64,000 nucleotides of DNA. Origin: Datisca glomerata (taxonomy: Eukaryota > Streptophyta > Magnoliopsida > Cucurbitales > Datiscaceae). Below are positions 25,056 to 36,779 of the stretch, piece after piece (the stretch's first letter is position 1; every line of letters begins with the position of its first letter). The translations under genes were made by a program, and so were the position numbers. The DNA lies in assembly GCA_003255025.1 (NCBI GenBank), contig QANY01008646.1, positions 248,001-312,000 on the forward strand, in the 5' to 3' direction. Under the pieces are notes generated by a model, which worked only from the letters and a program-made list of their open reading frames with translations, was not told where the DNA came from and searched no databases.

Positions 25056-26985
25056 TGCTAGGATCAATCGGTTTTAAAATTAAAGAAAATTAGATTTAAG
25101 CCGCGGGCGGAATATAAATATTTTTTTTATTTAACTTATTTAATCATATTTAATAATTTAAAACTAATTTCAGTTTGATCGATGCATATATGATATTAAA
25201 ACGAATAGATTAAAGGAAAATAATTTTTCACCTTTACTCTATATCGAAGATTTTCTGAACTGATGGAATTTTCTTGAGCGTTTTTTGTGTTCTTCAAGCT
25301 TTAAGAGCAAAATCATGAACTGGATCTTCCACGAACGATTTTTGAATTAGTCAATTAACAATCACCCGTTAATTTCAGAAATATATCTCAGAAGAATTTT
25401 ACATAAGAATTTGATTGTGAGCTTTCAAAACGGTTGAAGAAGAAAAATCAAATCTCCCCTTCTCTAGATTAATTTCGGCGGCAACTATAGTGAGAGGAAA
25501 AAATATTTTTATCTCATTTTTGTGTTGACAACAATAACTGTATCTAATACTCATTATCTCTTTGCAATCAAATTACTATTAGATATTTATTAAAATGTAA
25601 TTTTTGGTATTTATAAATATACCCATATATTATAAAATTTCTGAAAATTTCCCTAATTGTTTTTTATTGCCAAAAATTACATCTTCTCCTAGAGTTTTGG
25701 TTGTATCAAAATCCATCAATCCAATTGATAAATATAATTGATCATTATGAATTAATTAATTAATTTAGTTTATTTAATTAATTATCTAATAATTATAAAA
25801 TAATAATTAATTAATTCAATATAATAATGACACTTAACTAACTTAAGTGATATCACCAATCACATATAGGTGTAGTAAATATGCCTTGACACCAAAACAC
25901 ATTTTGGTCCAACTTAGTTCATTTTTCTATTCCGGTTCTCTGAGCTATTTCTGAGACCGAATGAACCCACATTAACAAAGCTTAGGATTCAAATGCCCGG
26001 TGGATTTATCTCCATAAATTCCTGACCTATTTAATCGTGATATCGTACGACTCCACTATAAGTTCGATGTCAAATCAACTCTCGATTCATGCACGCTACT
26101 TTTCTGTTGGTGTAAATAAACTCTATTTATTTTCACGGTACACAAAATATTTTAACATAATACACATCGTGAATATCAGTAACAAGAGCGGAATGTAAAA
26201 TTACCATTTTACTCCTCTTATTATTATTTCATTAATTCCTTTATTAACTGTGAATAAGAAAAATATTATAGCAAATTATCACATATATTTCACAAGTCTT
26301 ATTCAATGACTCATTTCATCGAATACTTGACCAAGTTTTTGTTAATTTATTCACACACCCATCAATAAAGCAATGTGATATTGTTGTTTTTGCAATCCAA
26401 CCATGAATTTTCATAAATGTGAATCACGTAACTCATACTTAATTAAATTACAATCTCAACAATTGAGATATTGCCCGTCAATTCGAACTCACTCATTTAA
26501 CGTATCAAAGATTGCAACTAACTAAGTTAAGTTATATATTCACCTCAGGATTAAGATAATTACAAAAATACATTTTTGGTGTGACAATTAGATTTAGACT
26601 TAGGTAAACGATTTTGAGTTCTAAACTAATTTACTACCGGTCTATTCAACATATTCATAACATGTCTAGGTTAACCAATTGAGTCTCCCCACTTATACTA
26701 TAAGTGGAATATGTCTATAAAGTAACGTCTAATAATTATTTATTCATATTTAGTTATTTCTCATACATTTGTATTACTGAATTTTTTATAAATAAATTGA
26801 AAGTTTTATTTTAAATTAAAGCGTGTTTATAAATTACTTAAGTTTTGAAACTATTGTCAACGGAAGAAGAGTGAAGACAAAAGTGTCTCCAGACGAACTC
26901 TTCTGAAATAGTTCAGAACGATATTCGCAATTTTAAGATCGACTGAATAATCGTATCTGATTACGACTGTTAGGTTGAACCGTTG
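25056..26985 (-). repeat. Copia element B, right LTR (5' LTR) with inverted end
   Basis: It begins TGCTAGGATCAATCGG at 25,056 and parallels the left LTR up to about 26,690. From about 26,697 to 26,985 the same LTR sequence continues on the opposite strand (see the inverted segment there). The 5' terminal portion, where U3 begins, is therefore inverted or comes from a second LTR joined head-on. Confidence 0.85.
26697..26985 (+). repeat. Inverted LTR segment at the edge of copia B
   Basis: Reading plus-strand from GAATATGTCTATAAAGTAACG through TTTAGTTATTTCTCATACATT to GACTGTTAGGTTGAACCG, this is the complement of the expected LTR end (compare 20,350-20,640). The junction carries the near-palindrome CCACTTAT-ACT-ATAAGTGG at about 26,690-26,708. 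Confidence 0.8.
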
Positions 26986-27029
26986 GGTGAGATCAGTAAA
27001 TTATACTCTTTATTTTATGACAAAAACTT

Positions 27030-27770
27030 ACGTTTTTGCTCTAATTTTGTTGTTGTTGTTATTAATGTTTGCATAGCATAGTGCTTGATTTCAAGATTAG
27101 GTGAAGAGTATGCACCCACCTTTGACGTTATACAAGCACCCAATGTGTGCTGAGGTGAGCTCATATCTTCATGGCTTTTCTACATTTATTTTACTCGTCC
27201 CTTTTCTTGCATTGACTAAATCACGGGTTATGTTATGCTTTGGTTGCTTTGTCCTCATGGTTAACAATGACCATAATAAAAAAAGGACTATTCATCATCT
27301 TCGTCTTCCTTTCTTTCGATCAGTGATTATCTCATCTTTTCTAAATAAACTAAATTGCAATTTTAAAGGACATTATAGGATATCTGCATTTCTGAATCAC
27401 ACTATTAAACCTCGTAGGACTTTCTCTAACCTCTTTTTGTTGGTATATTTGGCAGTGATCCCATTGAGAGCATGTACCTGAGCTCAACTGAACTAGTAGG
27501 CTTTAATTGCACAGTGCCAACATGGGTGGAACGGTGTTGAAGAAATCTTGCCCTGTTTTCTTTTGAATCAGTAATAAAATCTTGTCCATTTTATCTCAAA
27601 TTGACTGGTGGTATAAGGCACATTAAGTTTGAGGGAAAACATGTTTTACTGATGCAACTTTCGCTATTGAGTGGAATAGAAGGGAATAAATGGAGGAATG
27701 TTGAATTGCTCTGATAAAGTAAAATATTTTACTGTTTTTGCACTGTCAATACTTCCGGATCCTATATGTA
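27030..27770 (+). pseudogene. Duplicated 5' part of the CMC2 gene (exon 1 copy A)
   Basis: This block repeats 28,380-29,065 with substitutions and small indels. It holds a second first coding exon at 27,110-27,154 (MHPPLTLYKHPMCAE) followed by the same GTGAGC donor. It differs by H8Y. The 5' acceptor-like TTTGCAG of the downstream copy is TTTGCAT here. It contains no exon 2 or 3, so it can only make protein if its donor is spliced to exon 2 at 29,281. It could be an alternative first exon or a dead partial duplicate. Confidence 0.75.
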
Positions 27771-27869
27771 ATTTTAATTGTTATTTTTTTAACTTTTCAA
27801 CCTTTCTTTAACTTAATGCATTTTAACCTACCATGCCCCAACCACGATTTCTTCATTTAACTTTTTAGG

Positions 27870-27971
27870 AACATACACGACGCTGCTCTTCATTTCCTCG
27901 TGTACTTGCCGTCGCTGCTACGCCGGAGATCACCGCTAGGTCGTCGTTGTCGTCTGCTTTGGTCACCGTTT
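27870..27971. other. GC-rich patch before repeat copy 2
   Basis: About 100 bp (CCGTCGCTGCTACGCCGG...) is much richer in GC than its neighbours. It lies between the CMC2 partial duplicate and the 0.4-kb repeat. It may be a captured exon or a 5' UTR fragment, and no frame is recognisable. Confidence 0.3.
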
Positions 27972-28375
27972 GGTCGATCTATTGTGTACTTGGAACCCAA
28001 GGTATGGATGAATTTCCCTGTTCAAAACCCTAAGGGACGGTCTATTTTTTAGTGTCTTGCACAAGGAATTTCCTTGTTCAAGACCTGAAAAATTGCCCTT
28101 CTATTTTTGCACACAAGACCCACCATTTTTTTATTTTCTCTTTAAATCTGGTTGTCCTTGTTTCAACCACGGGGAGCCAGGAATTAATGGTATGGGTTTT
28201 GAGAATCTCTTTATCTCTCTCTTGGTAACCACCATTCTCTTGGTTCTCTGAGTCTCTTTCACAATCGGAAAACAACCACCATTCTCTTGGTTTTCTTAGT
28301 CTCTGTTTATTCCTTTTTCTTTTCTTCATTTATGTTAAAGGAATGAGGGGAATATATACTATAGGACAAAATTTG
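27972..28375. repeat. Copy 2 of the 0.4-kb dispersed repeat (with 13,674-14,085)
   Basis: Same orientation and nearly the same sequence as copy 1. Here it lies directly upstream of the second CMC2 5' region, so it could contribute promoter or leader sequence to that gene. Confidence 0.85.
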
Positions 28376-28446
28376 GTCTAATTTTTTTGTCGTTGTTATT
28401 AATGTTTGCAGAGCATAGTGCTTGATTTCAAGATCAGGTGAAGAGT

Positions 28447-29576
28447 ATGCATCCACCTTTGACGTTACACAAGCACCCCATGTGTGCTGAAGTGAGCTCA
28501 TACCTTCATGGCTTTTCTACATTTCTTTTGTCCCTTTACTTGCATTGACTAAAACACGGCTTATGTTATGCTTTGGTTGCGTTCTCCTCATGGTTAACAA
28601 TGACCAAAATAAAAAAGGACTATTCATCATCTCCGTCTTCCTTTCTTTCGGTCAGTGCTTATCTCATCTTCTGAATACACTAAAGGACATAATAGAATAT
28701 CTGCATTTCTGAATCCCATTATTAAACCTCATGAGACTTTCTCTCTAGCCGCTTTTTGTTGGTATATTTGGCAGTGATCCCATTGAGAGCATGTACCTGA
28801 GCGCAACTGAATTAGTAGGCTTTAATTGCACAGCGCCAACATGGGTGGAAGAGCGTTGAAGAAATCTTGCTCTATTTTCTTTGGAATCAGTAATAAAATC
28901 TTGTCCATTGCATTTCAAATTAACCGGAGGTAGAAGGCCACATTAAGTTCGAATATTGAATCGCTCTAATAAAGTAGAATAGATGGGAATACAGGGATGA
29001 ATGTTGAATCGCTCTATTAAAGTAACATATTTACTACTGTGCACTGTCAATACTTCTGGATCCCGTTCTGGATCACCATGCAATCACCTTTGAAACTTCT
29101 TGCCCTTGCACTTGAATTTGATGGCATTTTCTTTTCTTTTAGTTTTTAGTTAAGCACTTATGCTATCAATGGAAAAGAGTAGCTAGTCACAAAATGTTTT
29201 TAGTTAAGCCTTATGCTATCAATGGAAAAGAGTAGCTAGTCACAAAATCTTCATCTCAAATCTTCTGTACTACACTGCAGATCATTGAGCAGTTCCAGAA
29301 GTGTCATTCAGACCATCCGCTTGCAAAATTTGTCGGTGAATGCACGGATCTTAAAATAAAACTTGACCGATGTTTCCGACAGGAAGTAAGTTTCGGACTA
29401 TAGTTCTCTTCATTGTCGTGACCTTAGTAATTTCATTGCGGTAAAACTTTTCAGTTTCTTGACAGAAAGCTCTGAAGCGAAAGGCAAACTTTGAGCAGAG
29501 TAAGAAGATGAAAGAAAGGCTGCAGGCTTTGAGGGAAGGTTCTGAAAGTACCGAAAAGACTTCCATGGAAACGTGA
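28447..29576 (+). CDS. CMC2: COX assembly mitochondrial protein 2 homolog (CMC2-like), three exons
   Basis: Coding exons are 28,447-28,491, 29,281-29,385 and 29,466-29,576. All introns have GT..AG ends (GTGAGC/CTGCAG and GTAAGT/GACAG), and joining them gives 86 residues ending at TGA. The protein starts MHPPLTLHKHPMC and carries twin CX9C motifs, C13/C23 and C36/C46. These are typical of CHCH proteins imported through the Mia40 relay into the mitochondrial intermembrane space, where CMC2 helps cytochrome c oxidase assembly. The tail is a charged helix (KRKANFEQSKKMKERLQ). Plant homologues are about 80 residues, so length fits. TTTGCAG just upstream suggests a 5' UTR intron acceptor. A duplicate of exon 1 lies at 27,110. 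This is the only intact host gene I can support. Confidence 0.88.
29143..29249. repeat. About 53-bp tandem duplication in CMC2 intron 1
   Basis: Two adjacent copies of a unit beginning TTTTTAGTTAAGC and ending GCTAGTCACAAAAT, differing by one or two bases. They lie about 30 bp upstream of the exon 2 acceptor. The event is young, judging by near identity, and does not touch the coding sequence. Confidence 0.9.
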
Positions 29577-30612
29577 AGCCCAATTAGAGGAGCTTGAATT
29601 CTTGAAGAGTTCAGAATTCAAATACAAGACCCGTCAAAAATCATTTAATTACTATAATATTTCTTGCAGCAAATATGTTGCGGCTCTTTTTATCATAAAT
29701 CATATGACGGTATTATTCATTGAATATTGGTTGCTGCAAATGATTTTGTTAATTGCGTGTACGCTGCAGCAGATGATATTTTTTTTTAATACTGTTTAAT
29801 CATATTGAATTAATCAAGATAGAATCCTCTTTCAATTTCAAAAATTGTTTATTCAACCTTCAAATTTAATTGTGAGATACTGAGATATTTCATAGTAGTT
29901 CGGCCTATTGATGTATTTGAACTCGAGTCGCAGATTTTCCTGATAAATGTTACAAAGAATTCATTGCTTTTCTATGAGAAACAAGATTTGAATTAAGGTG
30001 TAAAATTTGGAGGATAAGCAATCCAACTGAACACCAAAAAACAACTCAGCCTGTTTAAACGGCTAGCCGGTTAGCATTGATAAACAACGATTGATAAAAA
30101 ACGATGGAATGTTCTTAAATTATTCGGTAGAAGACACTCAAAGGGGAGATTCATTGCTTGTTTTTAAGCTTGATTGTTGCCGCTTATGGCATATTTAATT
30201 TTCTTGATGTGCATTTGGTTACTATACACATTATAAGTCATGAAAGAGGAACTAGATATGAAGTTATCTTTTATTCACCCTAGTTTTATATACATCATCT
30301 TGTCTATCTGTCACCTCCAGCAAAGTATGTTAAATATATACAAAAGGTAGAGAAGCAATTCACGCATTAATATTCTGGTAAAAGCTCATGGGATATCATC
30401 ACTCGAAATTACTGCCTGTTCTTGAGTCTGACCATTCTCCAGACCTTGAATTTCAATTCATAATGCCACATGGACTTGCAGAGTACCACAAGGAGCTATT
30501 TAGGCTTTTAAGCATCTCCTTTTCACAATCATCTTTCCATCTTCAATATCACTCGAGCAAATCTTGTTAATGATAGTTTAAGTGGTGAAGATTTGGAACA
30601 GATTTGGTCTAC

Positions 30613-30791
30613 CTGTATAAGGGACTGGTGCTGGTCACTTTGAATGTTGCGATTTGGGAGTGCAGGAGCAAGAAATTCATATCTATTAAGCTGTTGTTCT
30701 TCAAGATCATATACTTCAGAAACGAGCTTCTCTTTTGGAATTGGCGAACCCATAAGGTGTTCCTCTTTTGGGGTAAAAGCTGCCAAGTCAT
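30613..30791 (-). pseudogene. Exon-like segment of an unidentified gene
   Basis: On the minus strand TTTCACTAG precedes an open frame reading DDLAAFTPKEEHLMGSPIPK, then KLVSEVYDLEEQQLNRYEFL, and ending SLIQ before CAG/GTAGAC. Good acceptor and donor positions bracket 179 bp. The composition looks like authentic protein. I do not recognise the family and see no neighbouring exon on either side. It may be a remnant, or one exon of a gene convergent with CMC2. Confidence 0.4.
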
Positions 30792-30949
30792 CTAGTGAAA
30801 ATCATATATATGCACAAATAAACTTGGTACTCCAATATAAGGGTGTGCTCTTGTTCATTTACTTTCTTATAATGTTACATTGTTTCATTTTCAAAATCAT
30901 TAATGGCCATTGCTATTAAGAAGTAGTGAAAATTAGATGACTAGACAAT

Positions 30950-33412
30950 GTAGTACACCTAATTAAATTTTGGTCATGAATTTTAAAAAGTTAGATTTTT
31001 GTCACTTTTATTAAGAAGCCAGAATATTAGCATTAAATGTGCCGTAAAAATCCTTCTTAATTGACTTAGTAGCATAAAAATAGAGAGTTTAAATTCAAAT
31101 ATTTAAATAACTATTAGCTAGGGATTTTAGTTCAAATACTATCTCTCTCCCAAAAAATCACTCACTCATTTACCGTTGAAATAAATACATTAGCTTTCAA
31201 AAATTATAAATCTAAAGCAAAAGAAATAATAATGGTAGTTCTCATATTTACAATTAAACTATTACAAATAAATGAAAATTATTTCATTTATTATATAACT
31301 AAAAATACTAAACAACAATTTTTTTACATATACACAATAACTCATTGTTGTTGACTGAAATAATGTTTATAATTTAAAGATCTCTAAAATCATATATATA
31401 ATCATTTACATTCCTAATAGCATGATAATATAAATACTAAATTTTATAACGTATTAGGAAAAGAATAATTAGTGAATAGAATTATAAATAAACTAAATAC
31501 AAAAAACTTAATCTTATACTATATTTTGTGGGGCTTAAAGGGTAAAAGAGTAAATAAAAAATTTCTCTCCTTTGAGTCCATTTTAATATAGTAGAGATAT
31601 GTAAATAATTAATTGCATATAGGTAATTACCATGGTTTAGTTTCATTGTAAATGTGATTGTAATTTTTTAAGTATGTAACTTTCATCTCTGTGAAATTAC
31701 GTATTAACATGAATATAATGCCTTCATGAAATAATAATACATATTCTTGGTGTCAATGAGTATTTACATTGGTTATATTTTTTTGAATAATGTAAATATT
31801 TAATTAATGTATTAAGTCTTTTGTGCATTAACATGACATATTCTCAATGTAAATATCTATTAATGAACATATAGGGAGAAATTTTTGGAATCCAAAAAAC
31901 GAAACTACCTTGTTTCGTTTAAAAAAAATTAGCACTAAAGAAATCATATTAAAACTTAAATATATGAAAAATAAAAAGTAAGACAGTTAACATAAATATA
32001 AGAAGATAACTACCTTAATAGAGATAGTATATTTAAAATTTATAAAAGTAAGCTAGATTATATATATTAATAAAAATATAAATTAAACTAAAATAACTAA
32101 AAACAGTTGAGCCTCAATACCCTAAATATAAGAAAGTTAATTAGTGAAATGAGGATAAATGGGTCAGAGAAAATAATTTAATTAAAAATAAAATAAAAAT
32201 GAGAGATTTCTAACAGATGCAATTCAATTGTTTATCCACAATTTTTGAGAAACATAAGAGACTAAAAGTTAAACTAGACATAAAAACACAAAAAGTATAA
32301 CAATGTTGTGTAGAAATGGCGTTTGCCTGGCCTATAACTCTTCCTAAAGGGCTGAAAAATGTGACCAATTTATTAGCTAGCTAACTAAACTCGACATCAC
32401 TCTGATTATTGTAGGTCGACCATTCATCCTCTCTTCTCAATCTCATGTCGAGGAACGTGTCATGTTTAAGATAGCAGAAAGAACGTTTCTCCATCATTTT
32501 CAATCAGAAGTAAATTCAATAACAACATGACATTAGTTAAGAATAATACATTTTTTGTAATGTCTTCATTCACTAGACAAAAGATTTTCTTCACTTTCAT
32601 TTGTCTCTTCTTTAGGAGTGAGATTGTCAAAGATAAATGATATTGCTTATGCTTTTACTTCCAAAATTATCGTTCCTAATCTGGGTTGATTGATTGGGTT
32701 AAAGGGGCAACAAAGGCTGGAACTCCTCCTGCCAAAAATCAGGGATCTACTTCTCATCCTTGGAGTTAGCATGTTTGAAAGAGTCCCTTCTCTGTCTGCC
32801 TCTCCGAGTTTCTACTACTAAGTAGCCCTTCTGCTATTTAATCATAGAATCGATTCCGGTCAAACTGAAAAGCCCAATCCCTATAAAGAAATGAGAGAGA
32901 TGCAAGAGTATGACATCAGTGAATGGAGAATTAGAAATGAATTTATGAACTTTGAAATGAACAGAAACACAAATGGAATAAAACTAGAATTGAAATTAGG
33001 AGATGACTAAAAATAGACGAAACACGGTAAGAAAATGCATAATAATTTTTTTTCAAACAATAAACTAATCTTCGTTAATGTAGATGCAAGATGCTAAAAA
33101 ATGAACCTAGAATAAAGAGTATGGTCAAGGAGTTTTATAATGTTTCCCACCGGAAATAATGAGATGAAAGTGTCAAACTTTATATTATATTAAACGAAAA
33201 TAGATCCCTGTTGGGGATCCAACAAGAGGTAATATGTTAGCAAAATCGTGGTCGTCCGTAAAAAATAGACGGCCACGATCATCTTAACACATCTACCGAG
33301 ATGATATGACTATTTTATATCTGTATGTTTTGTCTTTTAGTGATATTAAAATGGTAGTCTAGATTCAATAGGATTCTCTCATGTTCCAGGAACAGGAGAG
33401 AATCATTATCAT
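30950..33412. other. AT-rich intergenic DNA, no supported gene
   Basis: Mostly A/T homopolymer-rich sequence. A short hairpin (CGTGGTCGTC...GACGGCCACG) lies at 33,247-33,277 and may be the relic of a DNA transposon end. Nothing else is recognisable. Confidence 0.45.
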
Positions 33413-33440
33413 ATATATATATATATNTATATATATTAAT
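33413..33440. repeat. AT dinucleotide microsatellite with one unresolved base
   Basis: A TA run interrupted by N at 33,427. It borders TTAATAGTAATTAAAAGACA, which is also found next to the other pararetrovirus fragment (complement of about 55,008). Confidence 0.9.
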
Positions 33441-33689
33441 AGTAATTAAAAGACATGATATTATAAGCAAGAATTTACAATGATTTTATTGAAGTAAAAT
33501 AAACTTACAAGTACTGAACATTATTTTACAAAAATTAATTAGTACTCCGGCTCACTAATTAACGTCGAAGAAGAAAAAGAATAAAGTTTACAATTGATTG
33601 GTAATTAGATCTGATTGACCCAAATATTTTTAATTAGGCTTGGTTAGAAGTAGAAGATTACTCTTTAATTTGAGCTTTAAGGACCAATT

Positions 33690-35680
33690 GTGGAGTCTAT
33701 GACTCTCCTTTGATTCCAACTTTTAAGGCATGGGGCCTAAACCCTGTCTTGACTATCCTGCAAAAATTTACAAGTAAGGAATTCAGTAATTGAATTATTA
33801 ATGCATTGATTAATTTAATATCAAAATAAAAAAAATACTAAGAACGTACTACTATTGAGCAAAAAATTGTTTGGAAGCAATTTTTTAACATCTTTCTCCA
33901 AAACATGTTTTGTAGATTTACAATCAATTTTTAAAAAAAATATTTGCTTTAATAAGTCATCTTGAAATTTTTGTATACATAATAGAATGGCTAAAATTTC
34001 TTTCTTAATAATACTATAATTAACTTGTGATTGATTCCAAGTCCCAAATGTCTGACAATTTGTTCAAGTGATTCTTGAAAGATGTTTTTGTAATAAGATA
34101 TCTCCATATCTAAGTTTAATCAGTTTGAAAAATTTTAAAGGAATTATTAGTAAGATAGGGGGTGTGCACGGGATGGGGCGGGTTTTGGGCCTTTTGTCTC
34201 GTCCCGATCAGGACAGGACAATTTTTTGTGAGTTCTGTCCCGTCCCGTATAGAGAGGAAATCCCAAGCTGGATGGGATGGGGGTCGGGATGGAACGAGAT
34301 GGGATGGATTTTTTCCCATTTTTTTATTGATTTGTTTTTGGCTTTTTGGACTATTTTGGGTTGAATTTGATTTTTTTGGATTTTAGGTTATTTTGTGTCT
34401 TTTTTAGAGATTTAGACTATGTTATAAAGGTTAGAAATCAATTACACGTTAAAAATCAAAAGAATTAAGGCTAAAATTAAATAAAATAAAATGTATATAT
34501 ATATATATATCAGAAAAGGACAGGACAAAGTCGGGACAAGGACTCTTGTCTCGTGTCCCGTCCCGCACAAGATACAAATTCTGCGTCACATCCCATCCCG
34601 ACTAAAACAAAAAACTCATCCCGTCCTGCTCGGTTCGGGATGATTTTTCAGGACGGGATGGTTTTTTCAAGACGTTTGCACACCCCTGTCCTGTAGTAGG
34701 GATGCCAAGACAAAGAAGTGTCTTAACATGCGTTTTAATTTTCTTAATTAAATTGGTGTGGACAACTGTCCAAGGAGGGGGACTTTTCTTAAACCTTTCA
34801 AAGATAGGCTTGCAATCAATTCTCAAATTATTATAAAAATCAGATATGTAATTTAAAGATCCTAAAAATCTTTATAATTGAGTTTTATCAAGGATTTCAT
34901 CAAGAAATTTATCAGCATATTGTATGACTCGGTCAGTTGGTTTAATAATGGAATGATAGATCTCAAATACTAAAAATCTAAACTTTGATTGAAACAGTTT
35001 TATTTTACTTGCAGAGATAACTAAACCATTTCGCTTTATTATCTTAGCAAACAATTCAATATGTTTTCAATGTTGATAAATTAATTTGAAAAAAATAAGA
35101 AGATCATCAATGTAAACAATTGAGAAGTCAGTGAATTGATTGAAAATTTCATTCATTATATTTTGAAATTCACTATGAGCATTTTTAAGACTAAAAGGTA
35201 TTACATTACATTCGTCATGGCAAATGGAGTTACAAATTTAGTTTTGTATTTATCATTTTCATTTATTTAGATTTGCCAAAATCCAGATTTATGTCAAACT
35301 TAGAGAATACAACATATCCAAGTATGTTGATTAAGTCTTTTTTGTTTGGTATAATATATCTTATCCATTCTAAATTATTGTTAAGAGGCTTGTAATTTAT
35401 TACTAACTGAGAAACTCCTCGTTCAATTTCAATGGCCTTTTGGACATAAAAGGTCGAGCGAGACCAAGGAGATTTGATCATTTTGATAATGTTTTTGTTA
35501 AGAAGTTTTGCAATTTCTTTTTTACAGAACTCAATCATTTCACACTTCATCTAAATTGGTCGTATCTTTGTTGGCATATTTTTCTCATCAAATCCTTAAA
35601 TGTAAGGTAATCTGACAGTACGATACTTCATGTGCCAAAAAGCATTGAGAATGCAGTACATAATTTTTTACAATTTTTTT
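33690..35680 (-). pseudogene. Endogenous caulimovirid RT/RNase H fragment (locus B)
   Basis: Minus-strand decayed polyprotein. A pre-RT segment and the RT N-terminus lie at 35,650-35,270 (KSPWSRSTFYVQKA and VINYKPLN are readable). The RT C-terminal part is at 35,054-34,872 (NGLVISASKIKLFQ). The RT-RNase H connection at 34,826-34,690 includes a PPPW motif. RNase H continues at 34,145-33,850 (KKEILAILFCIQKFQDDLL). This order and these motifs fit plant pararetroviruses of Caulimoviridae, most like the florendovirus type. It is an old genomic copy with many stops and frameshifts, lacks movement and coat regions, and is split by an hAT-type element. It is not functional. Confidence 0.8.
34157..34688. 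mobile_element. Non-autonomous hAT-type element inside the viral fragment
   Basis: The ends are inverted (AGGGGGTGTGCAC on the left, GTTTGCACACCCCTG on the right). Subterminal runs of CGGGACGGGA-type repeats lie on both sides. It interrupts the viral reading region, which resumes on both sides in the same frame family. I could not see a clean 8-bp target duplication. Open frames inside it are artefacts of the repeats. Confidence 0.75.
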
Positions 35681-35769
35681 GTTCTAAGATTTTAATTTGC
35701 TTTTGAAGAGCAAGATTTTGAAGTTCTTCTTCAATTCTTTGAATTTTGTTTCATCTTGTAGAAAACAAA

Positions 35770-36775
35770 ATTGGTTTTCTTTAGCTCATTGGCTTCTAAA
35801 ACTGTCCAAGCCCTTGTTTGTTTACAAGATTGGCTTTGATCTTCGCAAATCAACATTGTTAAACCATTTGAGGATAGTGAAAAATTGGATAAAGGTATCT
35901 CATTTTATATTTTAGTTTTTATTACGTTAAATTTTAGTTGTGCTATTAATCTTAATGTATATTTTTTGTTTGTTCTGTAGAGTTGGTGACTAAAGAGGAG
36001 CATGTAATCGTAATAGTGGAGGACGATGCCGAGTAGTATGACATCATGTGATGGGTGGAACTGATTGTGATTGTGACATTTGGTCGTGATTGTGACATTT
36101 AATCATTTTTATGTTTATCATGGATTAATCTGAATCTGAGTATATTACATTAAGATAGAACAGAAGCTGCATAGGTGATGATCATACTGATAAGTAGTTT
36201 TGTCATTTATATTAGAGAAAGTCTACTACACAACTAAGTATACTTATATTTGGCTTATTTGTTGGTTTACATATTTATATAGGAAAATGGGCAAATTCAA
36301 GCAGGATTGAGGAAAGCAAATCTACTGCATCCATTCTATCATATTTTTAAGTGGTAGTTATGTATTTTTCTGCAATGGTTAAGTGTATTAGAAATGATAT
36401 TTGTAAGCGTATTTTCTAAGTCTAAGTTATGTAATAATTTTATAAGTCTGAGATCTTGAATTTAGAAATAGTATTTTGTAAGTGTATTTTTCTGCTCCTA
36501 TTATCTTCAGTTTCAGTATAATTATGTACTTTTTTATATATTTTTTTGGGTAGAAAATGGTTTGGTTTTTTCTCTTTTTTATATTTTTTAGGCAGGTAAA
36601 AACCACAAAATCGAACCGAGCCGAACCGGTTTTGGATGGTTCGGTCCGGTTCATTTTACACTAAGCCATCGATTCAGTTCGATTCTAATATTTAAAAAAT
36701 GATATTTTCGGTTCGGTTCTAAAAATACCCCTAAACTGAGCCAAACCGAACCGATTACACCCCTAGGTGCGGCTA
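35770..36775 (+). mobile_element. 3' part of an hAT transposon with transposase C-terminus
   Basis: Plus-strand codons at about 35,783-35,880 read SKTVQALVCLQDWL*SSQIN then VKPFEDSEKLDK, the hallmark C-terminal (dimerisation-domain) end of plant Ac-like transposases. A GTATCT donor follows, and a short last exon after CTGTAG (35,980) ends VEDDAE-stop near 36,035. The right boundary is CGATTACACCCCTAG at about 36,768, preceded by GGTTCGGT-type subterminal repeats (36,610-36,720), as in the element at 9,962. The 5' portion is missing; the left side runs straight into the pararetrovirus fragment. Confidence 0.65.
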
Positions 36776-36779
36776 GCTT

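Noticed and set aside
27101..27481. A 126-residue frame beginning at the CMC2 exon 1 copy
   Set aside because: Only the first 18 codons correspond to coding sequence; the rest is intron read through, as shown by the GTGAGC donor and by comparison with the second copy.
32640..32900. Possible retrotransposon gag-like reading near 32.7 kb
   Set aside because: A short stretch looked protein-like, but there was no domain, frame or neighbour to support it.
34068..34386. Overlapping frames on both strands with Trp/Gly/Pro-rich composition
   Set aside because: They arise from the GGGACGGGA-type subterminal repeats of an hAT-type element.
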